Shown here one piece after another: positions 25,289 through 32,451 of a stretch of DNA of 32,451 bases. Source of the stretch: Anabaena subtropica FACHB-260. Its GTDB lineage: Bacteria; Cyanobacteriota; Cyanobacteriia; Cyanobacteriales; Nostocaceae. The stretch spans positions 1 to 32,451 of the forward strand of contig NZ_JACJRF010000054.1 in NCBI RefSeq assembly GCF_014697105.1, read 5' to 3'. The translations under genes were made by a program, and so were the position numbers. Numbering within the stretch: position 1 is the stretch's first letter; every line of letters starts with the position of its first letter. The notes beneath the pieces were generated by a model, which had not been told where the DNA came from, did not search any database, and saw only the letters and a program-made list of their open reading frames with translations.

Positions 25289-26311
25289 ATGGTTATTGTG
25301 AAAAGCTGGCAAAAAATATTTGCTTTGTTGATGGTCGTCCTCTTGTGTATTGGTTGTAGTAAGGTTCCCTCTACCAGCTACAACCCTTGGGCAGTCGTTT
25401 CTTTGCCGACAGAGGCTAAATTACTAGATATCGGTTTTACTGATAACCCCAAGCATGGTTTCTTGGTTGGTAGTAACTCTACTTTGCTAGAAACCAATGA
25501 TGGCGGCGACACTTGGCAGCCTTTGAATTTAGCGCTGGATGATGATAGATACCGTTTTGACTCGGTAAGTTTCGCTGGCAAGGAAGGCTGGATTGTCGGT
25601 GAACCTTCTTTACTACTACACACTACTGATGAGGGTCGTTCTTGGTCACGTATTCCCTTGAGTGAAAAACTACCTGGTAATCCAATTGCCATCCAAGCTT
25701 TGGCTACAGATATAGCTGAAATGGCTACAGATGTAGGTGCTATATATAAAACTACAGACGGCGGGAAAAACTGGAAAGCCCAGGTAGAAGCTGCTGTAGG
25801 TGTAGTGCGTAACTTGGAACGTTCTACGGATGGTAAATATGTTGCCGTTTCTGCTAAAGGTAGCTTCTATTCTACTTGGGAGCCTGGACAGAATGCTTGG
25901 GTTCCCCATAACCGCAATAGTTCCCGCCGTGTAGAAAACATGGGTTTTTCTCAGGATGGGCAGATGTGGTTACTTGCCAGGGGTGGTCAGGTACAGTTTA
26001 GCGATCCAAACAAACCAGATGAGTGGCTAGAAGCTGAAAATCCTGAACTTTCTACCAGTTGGGGTTTATTGGATATGGCCTATCGCACACCAAATGAAGT
26101 TTGGGTAGGCGGAGGTAGTGCTAACTTGCTGGTTAGTACTGATGGCGGCAAAACTTGGGAAAAAGACCGAGATGTGGAAGAAGTAGCAGCTAATTTTTAC
26201 AAGGTTGTCTTTCTTAAACCAGATCAGGGGTTTGTGATCGGCGATCGCGGTGTTTTACTAAAATATCAACCAGAGATAGCTAAAGCTGTCCCAACAGAAC
26301 CAGCTGCTTAG
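25289..26311 (+). CDS. ycf48: Photosystem II assembly factor Ycf48 (HCF136)
   Basis: A 340-residue lipoprotein. A signal peptide with lipobox LCIGC (cysteine at about residue 23) precedes a seven-bladed beta-propeller built of BNR-like repeats such as LETNDGGDTW, LHTTDEGRSW, YKTTDGGKNW and VSTDGGKTWE. Ycf48 acts early in PSII reaction-centre (D1) assembly on the lumenal side. Arginines expected in the binding region are present (NRNSSRRVENMG). It follows rubA and precedes psbE as in other cyanobacteria. Confidence 0.96.
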   Translation: MVIVKSWQKIFALLMVVLLCIGCSKVPSTSYNPWAVVSLPTEAKLLDIGFTDNPKHGFLVGSNSTLLETNDGGDTWQPLNLALDDDRYRFDSVSFAGKEGWIVGEPSLLLHTTDEGRSWSRIPLSEKLPGNPIAIQALATDIAEMATDVGAIYKTTDGGKNWKAQVEAAVGVVRNLERSTDGKYVAVSAKGSFYSTWEPGQNAWVPHNRNSSRRVENMGFSQDGQMWLLARGGQVQFSDPNKPDEWLEAENPELSTSWGLLDMAYRTPNEVWVGGGSANLLVSTDGGKTWEKDRDVEEVAANFYKVVFLKPDQGFVIGDRGVLLKYQPEIAKAVPTEPAA

Positions 26312-26347
26312 GTATTTTTCCTACTTTTATGAGAAGAAAGTTGCAAC

Positions 26348-26375
26348 TTGTAACTCTTTCTTAACTTTGTAGGAT
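26348..26375 (+). promoter_or_regulatory. Candidate psbEFLJ promoter
   Basis: TTGTAA (26348-26353) and TAGGAT (26370-26375) are separated by 16 bp, 40 bp upstream of the psbE start. The boxes fit a sigma-70-type promoter moderately. psbEFLJ might also be read from rubA-ycf48, so this would be a second, internal start. Confidence 0.4.
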
Positions 26376-26415
26376 AATAAACTCAATAACAATCTTTGTG
26401 AAGGTAGGGATCTAA

Positions 26416-26664
26416 ATGTCAGGGACTACTGGAGAACGTCCGTTTTCCGATATCGTTACCAGTATTCGTTACTGGGTAATTCACAGCATCACCATTCCAG
26501 CATTATTTATTGCTGGTTGGTTATTTGTCAGCACCGGGCTGGCTTATGACGTGTTTGGCACTCCTCGTCCTGATGAGTATTACACACAAGCACGTCAAGA
26601 ACTGCCAATTGTGAACAATCGTTTTGAAGCGAAAAAACAAGTTGAACAACTTATCGAAAAGTAG
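26416..26664 (+). CDS. psbE: Cytochrome b559 alpha subunit PsbE
   Basis: An 82-residue PsbE. Its N-terminal segment [19 protein letters not shown] carries the haem-ligand His (H23) at the start of the single membrane helix, followed by the conserved [12 protein letters not shown] motif. It binds haem with PsbF in the PSII core. GGTAGGGA precedes the ATG. It is the first gene of psbEFLJ. Confidence 0.99.
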   Translation: MSGTTGERPFSDIVTSIRYWVIHSITIPALFIAGWLFVSTGLAYDVFGTPRPDEYYTQARQELPIVNNRFEAKKQVEQLIEK

Positions 26665-26673
26665 TTTGAAATC

Positions 26674-26811
26674 ATGACTAGCGGCAATAACATCAATCAA
26701 CCAGTTACCTATCCTATTTTTACGGTTAGATGGATTGCAGTTCATACACTAGCTGTTCCTACCGTATTTTTCTTGGGCGCGATCGCCTCAATGCAGTTTA
26801 TTCAACGCTAG
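26674..26811 (+). CDS. psbF: Cytochrome b559 beta subunit PsbF
   Basis: A 45-residue PsbF too short for the usual length cutoff. It has the haem-ligand His in [20 protein letters not shown] and ends MQFIQR, as in all PsbF. It starts nine bases after the psbE stop. Together with PsbE it holds the cytochrome b559 haem. Confidence 0.98.
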   Translation: MTSGNNINQPVTYPIFTVRWIAVHTLAVPTVFFLGAIASMQFIQR

Positions 26812-26831
26812 TTACACACTAGGAGTAAATT

Positions 26832-26951
26832 ATGGAAAGAACGCCCAATCCTAATAATCAGCCGGTAGAACTTAACCGGACTTCACTTTACCTGGGACTA
26901 CTATTAGTATTTGTTCTAGGCATTCTATTCTCCAGTTACTTCTTTAACTAA
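26832..26951 (+). CDS. psbL: Photosystem II protein PsbL
   Basis: A 39-residue single-helix PSII subunit: [20 protein letters not shown] followed by a hydrophobic helix and the terminal SSYFFN, the standard PsbL sequence. It has an AGGAG site 8 bp upstream. It helps stabilise the PSII dimer and the quinone region. Confidence 0.98.
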   Translation: MERTPNPNNQPVELNRTSLYLGLLLVFVLGILFSSYFFN

Positions 26952-27019
26952 CTGGACTCTTGTTTTCAATTTCGGTTTATTGAACCTGCGTTGATTTGTT
27001 GTTAAGGGAGGAGAAAGCT

Positions 27020-27142
27020 GTGTCAGCTGGAAGTGGGAGAATTCCCCTGTGGGTCGTCGCTACGATCGCAGGTTTAGGTGTAATCACTGTTGTAGGTATC
27101 TTCTTCTATGGAGCCTACGCTGGAATCGGTTCTTCAATGTAA
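27020..27142 (+). CDS. psbJ: Photosystem II protein PsbJ
   Basis: A 40-residue PsbJ starting at GTG 27020 behind GGGAGGAG. The sequence has [20 protein letters not shown] and ends [10 protein letters not shown], the conserved Gly/Ala-rich C-terminus. It lies near the PSII quinone channel. It is the last gene of psbEFLJ; a strong palindrome follows 40 bp downstream. Confidence 0.97.
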   Translation: MSAGSGRIPLWVVATIAGLGVITVVGIFFYGAYAGIGSSM

Positions 27143-27181
27143 TTTAGTCTGGATTTTCTAGGCTCTTGTTTAGAAAACAGC

Positions 27182-27224
27182 ATGAAAATACCGCCTATCT
27201 CTTAAAGATAGGCGGTATTTTCAT
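27182..27224. terminator. Bidirectional terminator between psbJ and psaI
   Basis: A perfect 19-bp inverted repeat: arm ATGAAAATACCGCCTATCT at 27182-27200, its reverse complement at 27206-27224, and a 5-nt loop. Because the outer arms are A-rich on one side and T-rich on the other, it can end both the psbEFLJ transcript and the convergent psaI transcript. Confidence 0.85.
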
Positions 27225-27321
27225 TTGTTAACTTGAAAACCAATTGGCTGAAAATTTGATCATAGGTAATAAGTAAAAAATGTAGTATTAAATTACATAT
27301 TACCCGTTACCTCTGGTTGCA

Positions 27322-27462
27322 TTAAGCAACATCTTCGCGTTCAATATATAAAAATAGAAATGCGAAGGTGACAATTGGTACAACCCAACCAACTACGGGA
27401 ACCAAAATAGAGGACAAGAAAGAAGTGTCAGCCAAGATAGAAGGCAAAAATGCGGTTGCCAT
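27322..27462 (-). CDS. psaI: Photosystem I subunit VIII PsaI
   Basis: A 46-residue PsaI, below the usual length cutoff. It begins MATAFLPSILADTSFLSS, has one membrane helix (about 20-40, with VPVVGWVVPIVTFAFLFLYI) and ends EREDVA, the standard cyanobacterial PsaI. It sits at the PSI trimer interface near PsaL. It is convergent with psbJ; the ATG at 27462 has a weak AGAGGAA-like site upstream. Confidence 0.97.
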   Translation of the reverse strand: MATAFLPSILADTSFLSSILVPVVGWVVPIVTFAFLFLYIEREDVA

Positions 27463-27572
27463 AGTAAATTTTCCTCTTAAATCACACTACAATTCAAAAT
27501 GAGCTTACTGCAAATTCAGTCAGTTTTTGTAAATTCTCAAGATTTTTAACACAGCTTGAATTCAGACAAAAT

Positions 27573-30179
27573 TTACATACCAAGTAAATCATTTAGGGTG
27601 ACGTTGGGCAAATCAGGAGGAACTACAGTTTTCATAATTGTGACTTTGTGGCTTTCCTGCTGTGTCACTGTATTGAGAGCGATCGCCTCTATGCGAATCT
27701 CTAAACAGCCAAAGGGAATATTGAGTTGAGTCATCCCTTCCAGATTACCGGCAGAGTTTGATAGCAACTCCGTTAGCAGGTGGGGACCATCAAGCAACCA
27801 GCGAGTTTGGCAATCTTCCATCCACAATTTGACTACGACTTGTGGGGTTACTTGTGGCAATTCTACTCGCACTCTCACCAAAGTACCAGCAATCAGTTCC
27901 CCGTCAGGCACATACAGTAAGGGAATCGGTAAAGGTTCCAACATTTCCCTAGAGAGAGATTCGGTTGTGTTGGCGATTGCCTGCTGCTCCACGTTTGGTA
28001 AATGGCTCTTGTTTGTGTCTAATTCATTATCGCTATCATCTATGACAATTTCTTGTGCTAACCAAGTTGATGATGTCTGAATGGGTTCCGTAGATGATAA
28101 TTCAGGTTGTAATGCCGATGATTCTAGAGAAATGTTGTCTATCTCTACAGATATCTGATTTTCTATTTCCTCTGATGTGACTACATCCGTCTCTACTGGT
28201 TCTGTTTCCACATCTGGGACTGATGACAAGCTATCCTCAAAATTTGGAGTTTCCTGCGAACTCAGGGAAATGGTAGACGCTTCATCAGGTGTTATCTGCT
28301 CCGGTGGAACATCATTTGTGTCTGTGAAAAAATCAGGTAAAGAGTATCCTTGGCGCTCCATCCACTTGCGAATTAAAGGCGATGAATAAGGTCGCGGTGC
28401 AGCAATGGATATTTCTGCTACATCCTCATCAATAAATTCATTCTGAGGAATTATTTCTTCTGTTTCTCCGGTTTCAATGATTTCTGCCGTTGATTGAGCT
28501 TCTAGCTCAACCGCAGCTTCATTTGGAATTTCTATATCACTAAGCCCATCTTCTAAATTAGTTTCAGACTCAGTGATCAAAACATCCACCGATGGCAATT
28601 CCTCCGCAACTGGGGTAGTTAATTCATCGGCAAGTTGGCTTGTTTTTACTTCGCTGCTACGAGGGGTGTTTGGCAAGCGTTTTAAGTAAGGTAAAGTACT
28701 TCCCAAAATCCGTGAGCGACTCTGTTTGATTACCAACTGACTCAAATTGATGGGAGCAGGGGTTAAGGGAATGGTTGTATCATGCTGTTCTAAGAGAGGA
28801 ATTTCTAAGCTTGTTTCTACAACTAGATCATCCGTAGAAATTCCATCAGTGGGATTTTCCGGTAGTTTTGGTAATTGTGGTAAACGGAAATCACTTGATT
28901 TCTGGAGCGACTGTAAGTCAATTTGCTGTGGTAGAGGTGTGTTTGCTGATGGATAGATTGGCTGTAATTGACCTGGGAATGGGGTTTTAACTAGATTGAA
29001 AAGTTCCAAATCCAGGCTAGTAGTAGTTTCAGCAGTGGATACAAGTAGTGTGGTGTCATTTTGCTTCTCTACTTGGCTAGCTTGAAACGCATTTTTAACT
29101 GCCAATAAATCAGCTACATCTGCCGTAATGGTGAAGGACTGACTAGCTAATAGCGTCACTTCCCCAGGATTAGCGTTACCATCCGGTGAGGCGTAGCCAA
29201 TCGCTCCATACAAATTAATATCTGCCAAAATTAGCTTAGATTCACAGTCAGCAGGGATATCAATTGCCGAATGAATAATCAGAGGTAGTGATTTATCTCC
29301 TAGAGATTGACGCAGTTGAGTTAATACTTCTGAGGTTAGAGGCGATCGCAATTCAATTCGCAGTTCCACAGCGTAGAGGTTTTCAATATTTAGAGTTTCA
29401 TCTCCAAGCTCCAAATTTTTTTGTAAATCTACACTCCCATGAATAGTAAGTAAATGTCCCCACTGAGTAATATATGTTTCTCGATCCAGCGTCAGCAATA
29501 AGGGAAGTGATTCTTCCTGGATTGGCGAATCTTCAACTTTTGGTTCTTCCGGCAAAAGTTCAGAAGTGGGTAACGCTAAATCAATTAAATTTTGTAAAAT
29601 TTGCTCTGCCGTTTCACCTTTGACCCAAACTGGATTTACTGGCTCGTCAATCGCTGTGTCTTCTTGGTCTAAAGAAAAATCTGTGGTAAGAAAGTCGCTC
29701 TGGTTAGTAACAGCTAGTTCTGTGCCAGAATCTGACCCCAAACTGTCATCAGATATAGAATCTGGTTGATGGAATGAGTTTATTTCTAAATTATTTTCTA
29801 TATTTAATTTTTGGTCTGCTTCATCTGCTGGCTGGGAAGTGACTTGTAGATGGACACCATATTGCCAGGATTTACCAAAAATATCTGATATCAAATCGCC
29901 AGAGCAGCGTAATTCCCAAATACCTGGTTTGAGATATGTGAAAGGAATTACCGCCATTAAGCCTTCGGAGTTAGTGCGACGCAATCGCTTTTGAATCCGT
30001 CGCTTTGGCGGTACTTCCTGGGTAGAAAAGTGCGTCACGCGCACTTCTACATCTTGATTAGGCAGGTTAGAACGAGCTAAAACTCTATACCGACCCTCTA
30101 ATATTTCTGTGTTTGGCGATTCCAAGGCGTGCCAAGAGCGATCGCCCTGTTTCTGAATCAGAAATTGCCAGTGTTCCAT
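27573..30179 (-). CDS. Large acidic protein of unknown function, next to motor-like genes
   Basis: An 868-residue protein without signal peptide or membrane helix. The N-terminal 115 residues look like a beta-sandwich (MAVIPFTYLKPGIWELRC and FGKSWQYGVHLQVTSQ). A second such region is around 230-350 (LTLDRETYITQWGHLLTIHG). The middle (360-730) is acidic, Ser/Thr/Glu-rich and probably disordered, with one conserved-looking motif, SSPLIRKWMERQGYSLPDFF. The C-terminal 120 residues (LIAGTLVRVRVELPQVTPQV to VTLNDLLGM) form a third beta-rich region. I know no named family. It lies on the same strand 191 bp after the OmpA-like gene, so it may belong to that cluster; an own promoter is possible. Confidence 0.75.
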   Translation of the reverse strand: MEHWQFLIQKQGDRSWHALESPNTEILEGRYRVLARSNLPNQDVEVRVTHFSTQEVPPKRRIQKRLRRTNSEGLMAVIPFTYLKPGIWELRCSGDLISDIFGKSWQYGVHLQVTSQPADEADQKLNIENNLEINSFHQPDSISDDSLGSDSGTELAVTNQSDFLTTDFSLDQEDTAIDEPVNPVWVKGETAEQILQNLIDLALPTSELLPEEPKVEDSPIQEESLPLLLTLDRETYITQWGHLLTIHGSVDLQKNLELGDETLNIENLYAVELRIELRSPLTSEVLTQLRQSLGDKSLPLIIHSAIDIPADCESKLILADINLYGAIGYASPDGNANPGEVTLLASQSFTITADVADLLAVKNAFQASQVEKQNDTTLLVSTAETTTSLDLELFNLVKTPFPGQLQPIYPSANTPLPQQIDLQSLQKSSDFRLPQLPKLPENPTDGISTDDLVVETSLEIPLLEQHDTTIPLTPAPINLSQLVIKQSRSRILGSTLPYLKRLPNTPRSSEVKTSQLADELTTPVAEELPSVDVLITESETNLEDGLSDIEIPNEAAVELEAQSTAEIIETGETEEIIPQNEFIDEDVAEISIAAPRPYSSPLIRKWMERQGYSLPDFFTDTNDVPPEQITPDEASTISLSSQETPNFEDSLSSVPDVETEPVETDVVTSEEIENQISVEIDNISLESSALQPELSSTEPIQTSSTWLAQEIVIDDSDNELDTNKSHLPNVEQQAIANTTESLSREMLEPLPIPLLYVPDGELIAGTLVRVRVELPQVTPQVVVKLWMEDCQTRWLLDGPHLLTELLSNSAGNLEGMTQLNIPFGCLEIRIEAIALNTVTQQESHKVTIMKTVVPPDLPNVTLNDLLGM

Positions 30180-30370
30180 TATGAGTGATGCCCAGACTGA
30201 AGAGCAGCTGAGTAATATTTTGCATTATTTTTCTTGCAAGTTTACCTCAGCAATCTGTAATTTGTTGAATGTAATATAATGTTTCGACTCCAATACTGTA
30301 AAGAACTAAAGCTGAATAATAATTTTATTTAACAGCACAAGTTTTATCCATCAAGTTACTAAGCTGATAG

Positions 30371-31018
30371 TTATTTCACTTCCTGCTCCTTACCGAGGCG
30401 AGTGAACCGGATTTCAATACGTCGCCGTGTCTTGTCGTCCTGACGAGCGATCGCTGCAATTTTTCCACTTGGTAGAATCATTTGTGCCGCAGAATAACCC
30501 CTAAATGAGAGTTTAGCCAGTTTCCCCTGCTTTCTCTGCACATCACGCAGTACTTTCACTACCGCCAACGCTCTCATCAATCCCAAGTCGGCGTTAGAAC
30601 CAGCACGAAGATTAACTATCGGTAACTCGCCATTCACTACTTTTTCTAAATTTTGATCCAAGTTGCTTACCACATTACCGTTGGGTTGTCCATCAGTATG
30701 GCCAATGACTTCAACAACATCAATATTATATTTTTTAGCGTTAGATTCTATGTTTGGTATTATTTCCCTCAAAATGTAAGTTAACATTTTTGGAGGAATT
30801 TCAGCACTACCAGAGGCAAATCTATAAGCACCCTCATCTTGAATCAGAATAATTGGCGGTGTATCCGTATTTTGATTTGTTTGTGATAACGATGATGTGA
30901 TGATAGTTAAGAGCAAAAATAGAATTAACATCAGGAAGGCACTAGACATCAAATCTGTAGAAGCCTGCCAGACATTAAGTTCTTCATTATATTCTCTATG
31001 TCTTGATGTCCGAGCCAT
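30371..31018 (-). CDS. OmpA/MotB-like protein (ZorB-like)
   Basis: A 215-residue inner-membrane protein. One helix at about 23-45 (LMSSAFLMLILFLLLTII) is preceded by D22 in QASTDLMSS, the position of the ion-carrying Asp of MotB. The periplasmic OmpA-like peptidoglycan-binding domain (about 65-208) has VIGHTDG with D109, LGLMRALAVVKVL, FRGYS and RRRIEIRFT. This is the MotB/ZorB plan. The partner MotA/ExbB-like gene lies 44 bp upstream. ZorB of Zorya anti-phage systems has the same architecture, but related pairs exist outside defence, so the specific role is open. Confidence 0.82.
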   Translation of the reverse strand: MARTSRHREYNEELNVWQASTDLMSSAFLMLILFLLLTIITSSLSQTNQNTDTPPIILIQDEGAYRFASGSAEIPPKMLTYILREIIPNIESNAKKYNIDVVEVIGHTDGQPNGNVVSNLDQNLEKVVNGELPIVNLRAGSNADLGLMRALAVVKVLRDVQRKQGKLAKLSFRGYSAAQMILPSGKIAAIARQDDKTRRRIEIRFTRLGKEQEVK

Positions 31019-31062
31019 AGTAGTTTTAATTTTCAGAATAAATTAATTTTACTAAACATTTT

Positions 31063-32310
31063 TTAAAAATCACTGTGGTTATCTCTGAGATTACCATTAG
31101 TATTATTCAGTTTATTAATGCTTTCTATCAGGAGATCGCCCACATTCCCATGCGATTTAATCAAAATATCATTACTATGATATAAAGCTTTTAGCTCTTT
31201 GGTTAATGTGTTTAATTGGAAATTAATTTGCTTAGTTAAATCCCCAATACTACCAACTAAATTATTAACTGATTGATTATTATCGTCTAATTTATCAGAT
31301 ACATTTAATAAACCAGAATTAGCATTTTCCGTATATTGGTTTACAGAAATCAATAACTGTTGTAAAGCAACTTCGACATTGTTAAAACTATCTGCATTAT
31401 TAGCAATTTTTTCTTCTAATTTATCAAGCTTATTAATCGCTCTAGAGAAGCTATTTGCCCCTTGCTTCAACTGAGGTATCACCTCTTTCAAAACATCTTG
31501 ATTAGATTGATGTAACTCCAATACTTGCAATGATCTTTGATTTAGCTGCTGAATCTCTGTTCCGAGTTTAATTAATTCCTGATTACAACTCTTAATTTCA
31601 ATTAGCACTGTTTCAAAAGATTTAACAGTAGTAGCCAAACTTGCAGCCGACTCTGAAAATTTTAACTGTGTGCCACTTAAATTTGCTGTAGCTGCTGACA
31701 AATTCTGGGGAAATTGGCTTCTTTCAAAAATTTCCGCAGACTCTTTAAATATATGAGATTTTGCATTCAATTCATCGATCGTATCATCAAATTTACTAGC
31801 GGCACTAGAGATAGTACCAGCCGCTTCATAAAATCTTTTATATACTTCCTTGGCTAAGTCAGAAGCTTCTTTATTTCCTTGAGCAATTTGTTCAGCTACC
31901 TTACCAAGTGATTGTTCCACTGCATCTCTGACTGTAGATCCAAATCGAGTTAAAAACCTATCTTGTTGGGATACCATCCGGTTTACTATTTTATCAAGAC
32001 GGGTATCACCTTGTACTTGTGGTTGATAAACATTATCTAGGTAATCTTCAAGGCTACTAATAAGTTTATTTCTGGCAAAGGTAGTATTTTTCAACCAATT
32101 AAATAATGTTAAACTTGTGCTAAAAAATAATCCAATTAAACTAGTACAAAAGGCAATACTCATGCCTTCTAATGGTTGATTTAATGCAGATACTAAATCA
32201 TTTACATTATTAGCACTAATTTGATTTATTGTTTTACTAATCTGCGACAAGTTAAGGGTGATACCGACAAAAGTTCCAAGTAAGCCAATAGCTAAAAGCA
32301 AATTAGGCAA
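31063..32310 (-). CDS. MotA/TolQ/ExbB-like channel protein with coiled-coil tail (ZorA-like), 5' end interrupted
   Basis: A MotA/ExbB-type protein: LLLAIGLLGTFVGITLNLSQ forms one membrane helix and GMSIAFCTSLIGLFFSTSLT another, typical of proton-channel stators. About 300 residues of helical, Asn/Ser/Gln-rich coiled coil follow. ZorA has the same order, stator helices and then a long intracellular tail. The longest clean frame opens with TTG at 32310, but family-like sequence (ESALSCEQIEYWCRILPN) continues upstream to 32367, where TAA (32368-32370) interrupts it, and beyond. A complete protein would need the upstream part, so the gene may be a pseudogene or read by another start. Paired with the MotB-like gene 44 bp downstream. 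Confidence 0.78.
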   Translation of the reverse strand: MPNLLLAIGLLGTFVGITLNLSQISKTINQISANNVNDLVSALNQPLEGMSIAFCTSLIGLFFSTSLTLFNWLKNTTFARNKLISSLEDYLDNVYQPQVQGDTRLDKIVNRMVSQQDRFLTRFGSTVRDAVEQSLGKVAEQIAQGNKEASDLAKEVYKRFYEAAGTISSAASKFDDTIDELNAKSHIFKESAEIFERSQFPQNLSAATANLSGTQLKFSESAASLATTVKSFETVLIEIKSCNQELIKLGTEIQQLNQRSLQVLELHQSNQDVLKEVIPQLKQGANSFSRAINKLDKLEEKIANNADSFNNVEVALQQLLISVNQYTENANSGLLNVSDKLDDNNQSVNNLVGSIGDLTKQINFQLNTLTKELKALYHSNDILIKSHGNVGDLLIESINKLNNTNGNLRDNHSDF

Positions 32311-32370
32311 AATACGACACCAATATTCTATTTGTTCACAACTAAGAGCTGATTCGTAAAGTAAATATTA

Positions 32371-32451
32371 AATAGACAATCGCCTAACCATGAGACGAAG
32401 TAAGGAACCATAAATCATGGCTTCACTTACCTCTGAATACACTTCATAATC
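32371..32451 (-). pseudogene. Upstream fragment of the ZorA-like gene, separated by an in-frame TAA
   Basis: Reading the same frame beyond the TAA gives DYEVYSEVSEAMIYGSLL, then RLMVRRLSI, up to the stop. The frame stays open to the window edge and looks like coding sequence: an acidic helix and then a basic stretch, suiting the cytoplasmic loop before the channel helices. It joins the downstream CDS without frame change. The real gene start lies outside the window. Confidence 0.6.

Noticed and set aside
27520-27540. HLR1 site upstream of psaI
   Set aside because: Only one half-site (TTTGTAAA) is present; no second half at the required 10-bp spacing.
27573-32451. Complete Zorya defence system
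   Set aside because: Only ZorA/ZorB-like proteins are seen; no helicase, HNH nuclease or EH-signature protein in the window.
1-32451. tRNA, rRNA and insertion-sequence transposase genes
   Set aside because: I read the intergenic regions and saw no cloverleaf with a TTCGA-type arm, no rRNA sequence and no transposase frame; a dedicated scan was not possible.

Overview
This window looks like chromosomal DNA of a filamentous, heterocyst-type cyanobacterium (Nostoc/Anabaena group). The basis is: very frequent HIP1 octamers (GCGATCGC), short tandem heptanucleotide repeats between genes, photosynthesis genes (ndhCKJ, rubA-ycf48-psbEFLJ, psaI, rpaB) and the rimP-nusA-ylxR-infB operon. From memory, the gene order resembles the Anabaena sp. 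PCC 7120 rpaB-radA to psaI neighbourhood; no search was run.

Layout. Bases 1-2,345 hold a possible C-terminal gene end, a Uma2-family nuclease, a cytochrome b6 haem-attachment factor (CCB2/CCB4 type) and the response regulator rpaB, the last three on the minus strand. radA follows on the plus strand. Bases 4,110-5,730 are a small graveyard: a Uma2 gene cut by one in-frame TGA, a Ser/Thr kinase N-lobe remnant, and an antitoxin whose MazF/PemK-like toxin has lost its middle. An intact Uma2 gene, a Clp-fold membrane serine protease, an exported peptidoglycan-binding protein with an 18-bp repeat tail, and an unrecognised membrane protein come next. Bases 10,250-17,170 are the translation operon rimP-nusA-ylxR-infB plus two small cyanobacterial genes.

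Bases 17,165-22,822 (minus strand) are accessory: a DUF1400 protein, a glucose-dehydrogenase-like SDR, a DUF2887/Rpn-like nuclease, a 400-bp array with 21-bp periodicity, and a two-gene operon of a P-loop NTPase plus a TPR protein that reads as a STAND-type regulator split over two polypeptides. Bases 23,020-27,462 are photosynthetic: ndhC-K-J diverges from rubA-ycf48-psbE-F-L-J, and psaI converges on psbJ with a 19-bp palindrome between them. A good HLR1 match, the motif bound by RpaB, lies between ndhC and rubA, and rpaB itself is in this window.

The right end (27,573-32,451, minus strand) holds a MotA/ExbB-like channel protein with a long coiled-coil tail, a MotB/OmpA-like partner and an 868-residue acidic protein. 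The first two resemble the ZorA/ZorB motor of Zorya anti-phage systems, but no Zorya effector is visible. The channel gene's reading frame continues to the window edge and is interrupted by a single TAA.

The best candidates for something undescribed are the motor-like three-gene set, the split NTPase/TPR pair with nearly identical 126-bp repeats, and the 21-bp periodic array beside it.
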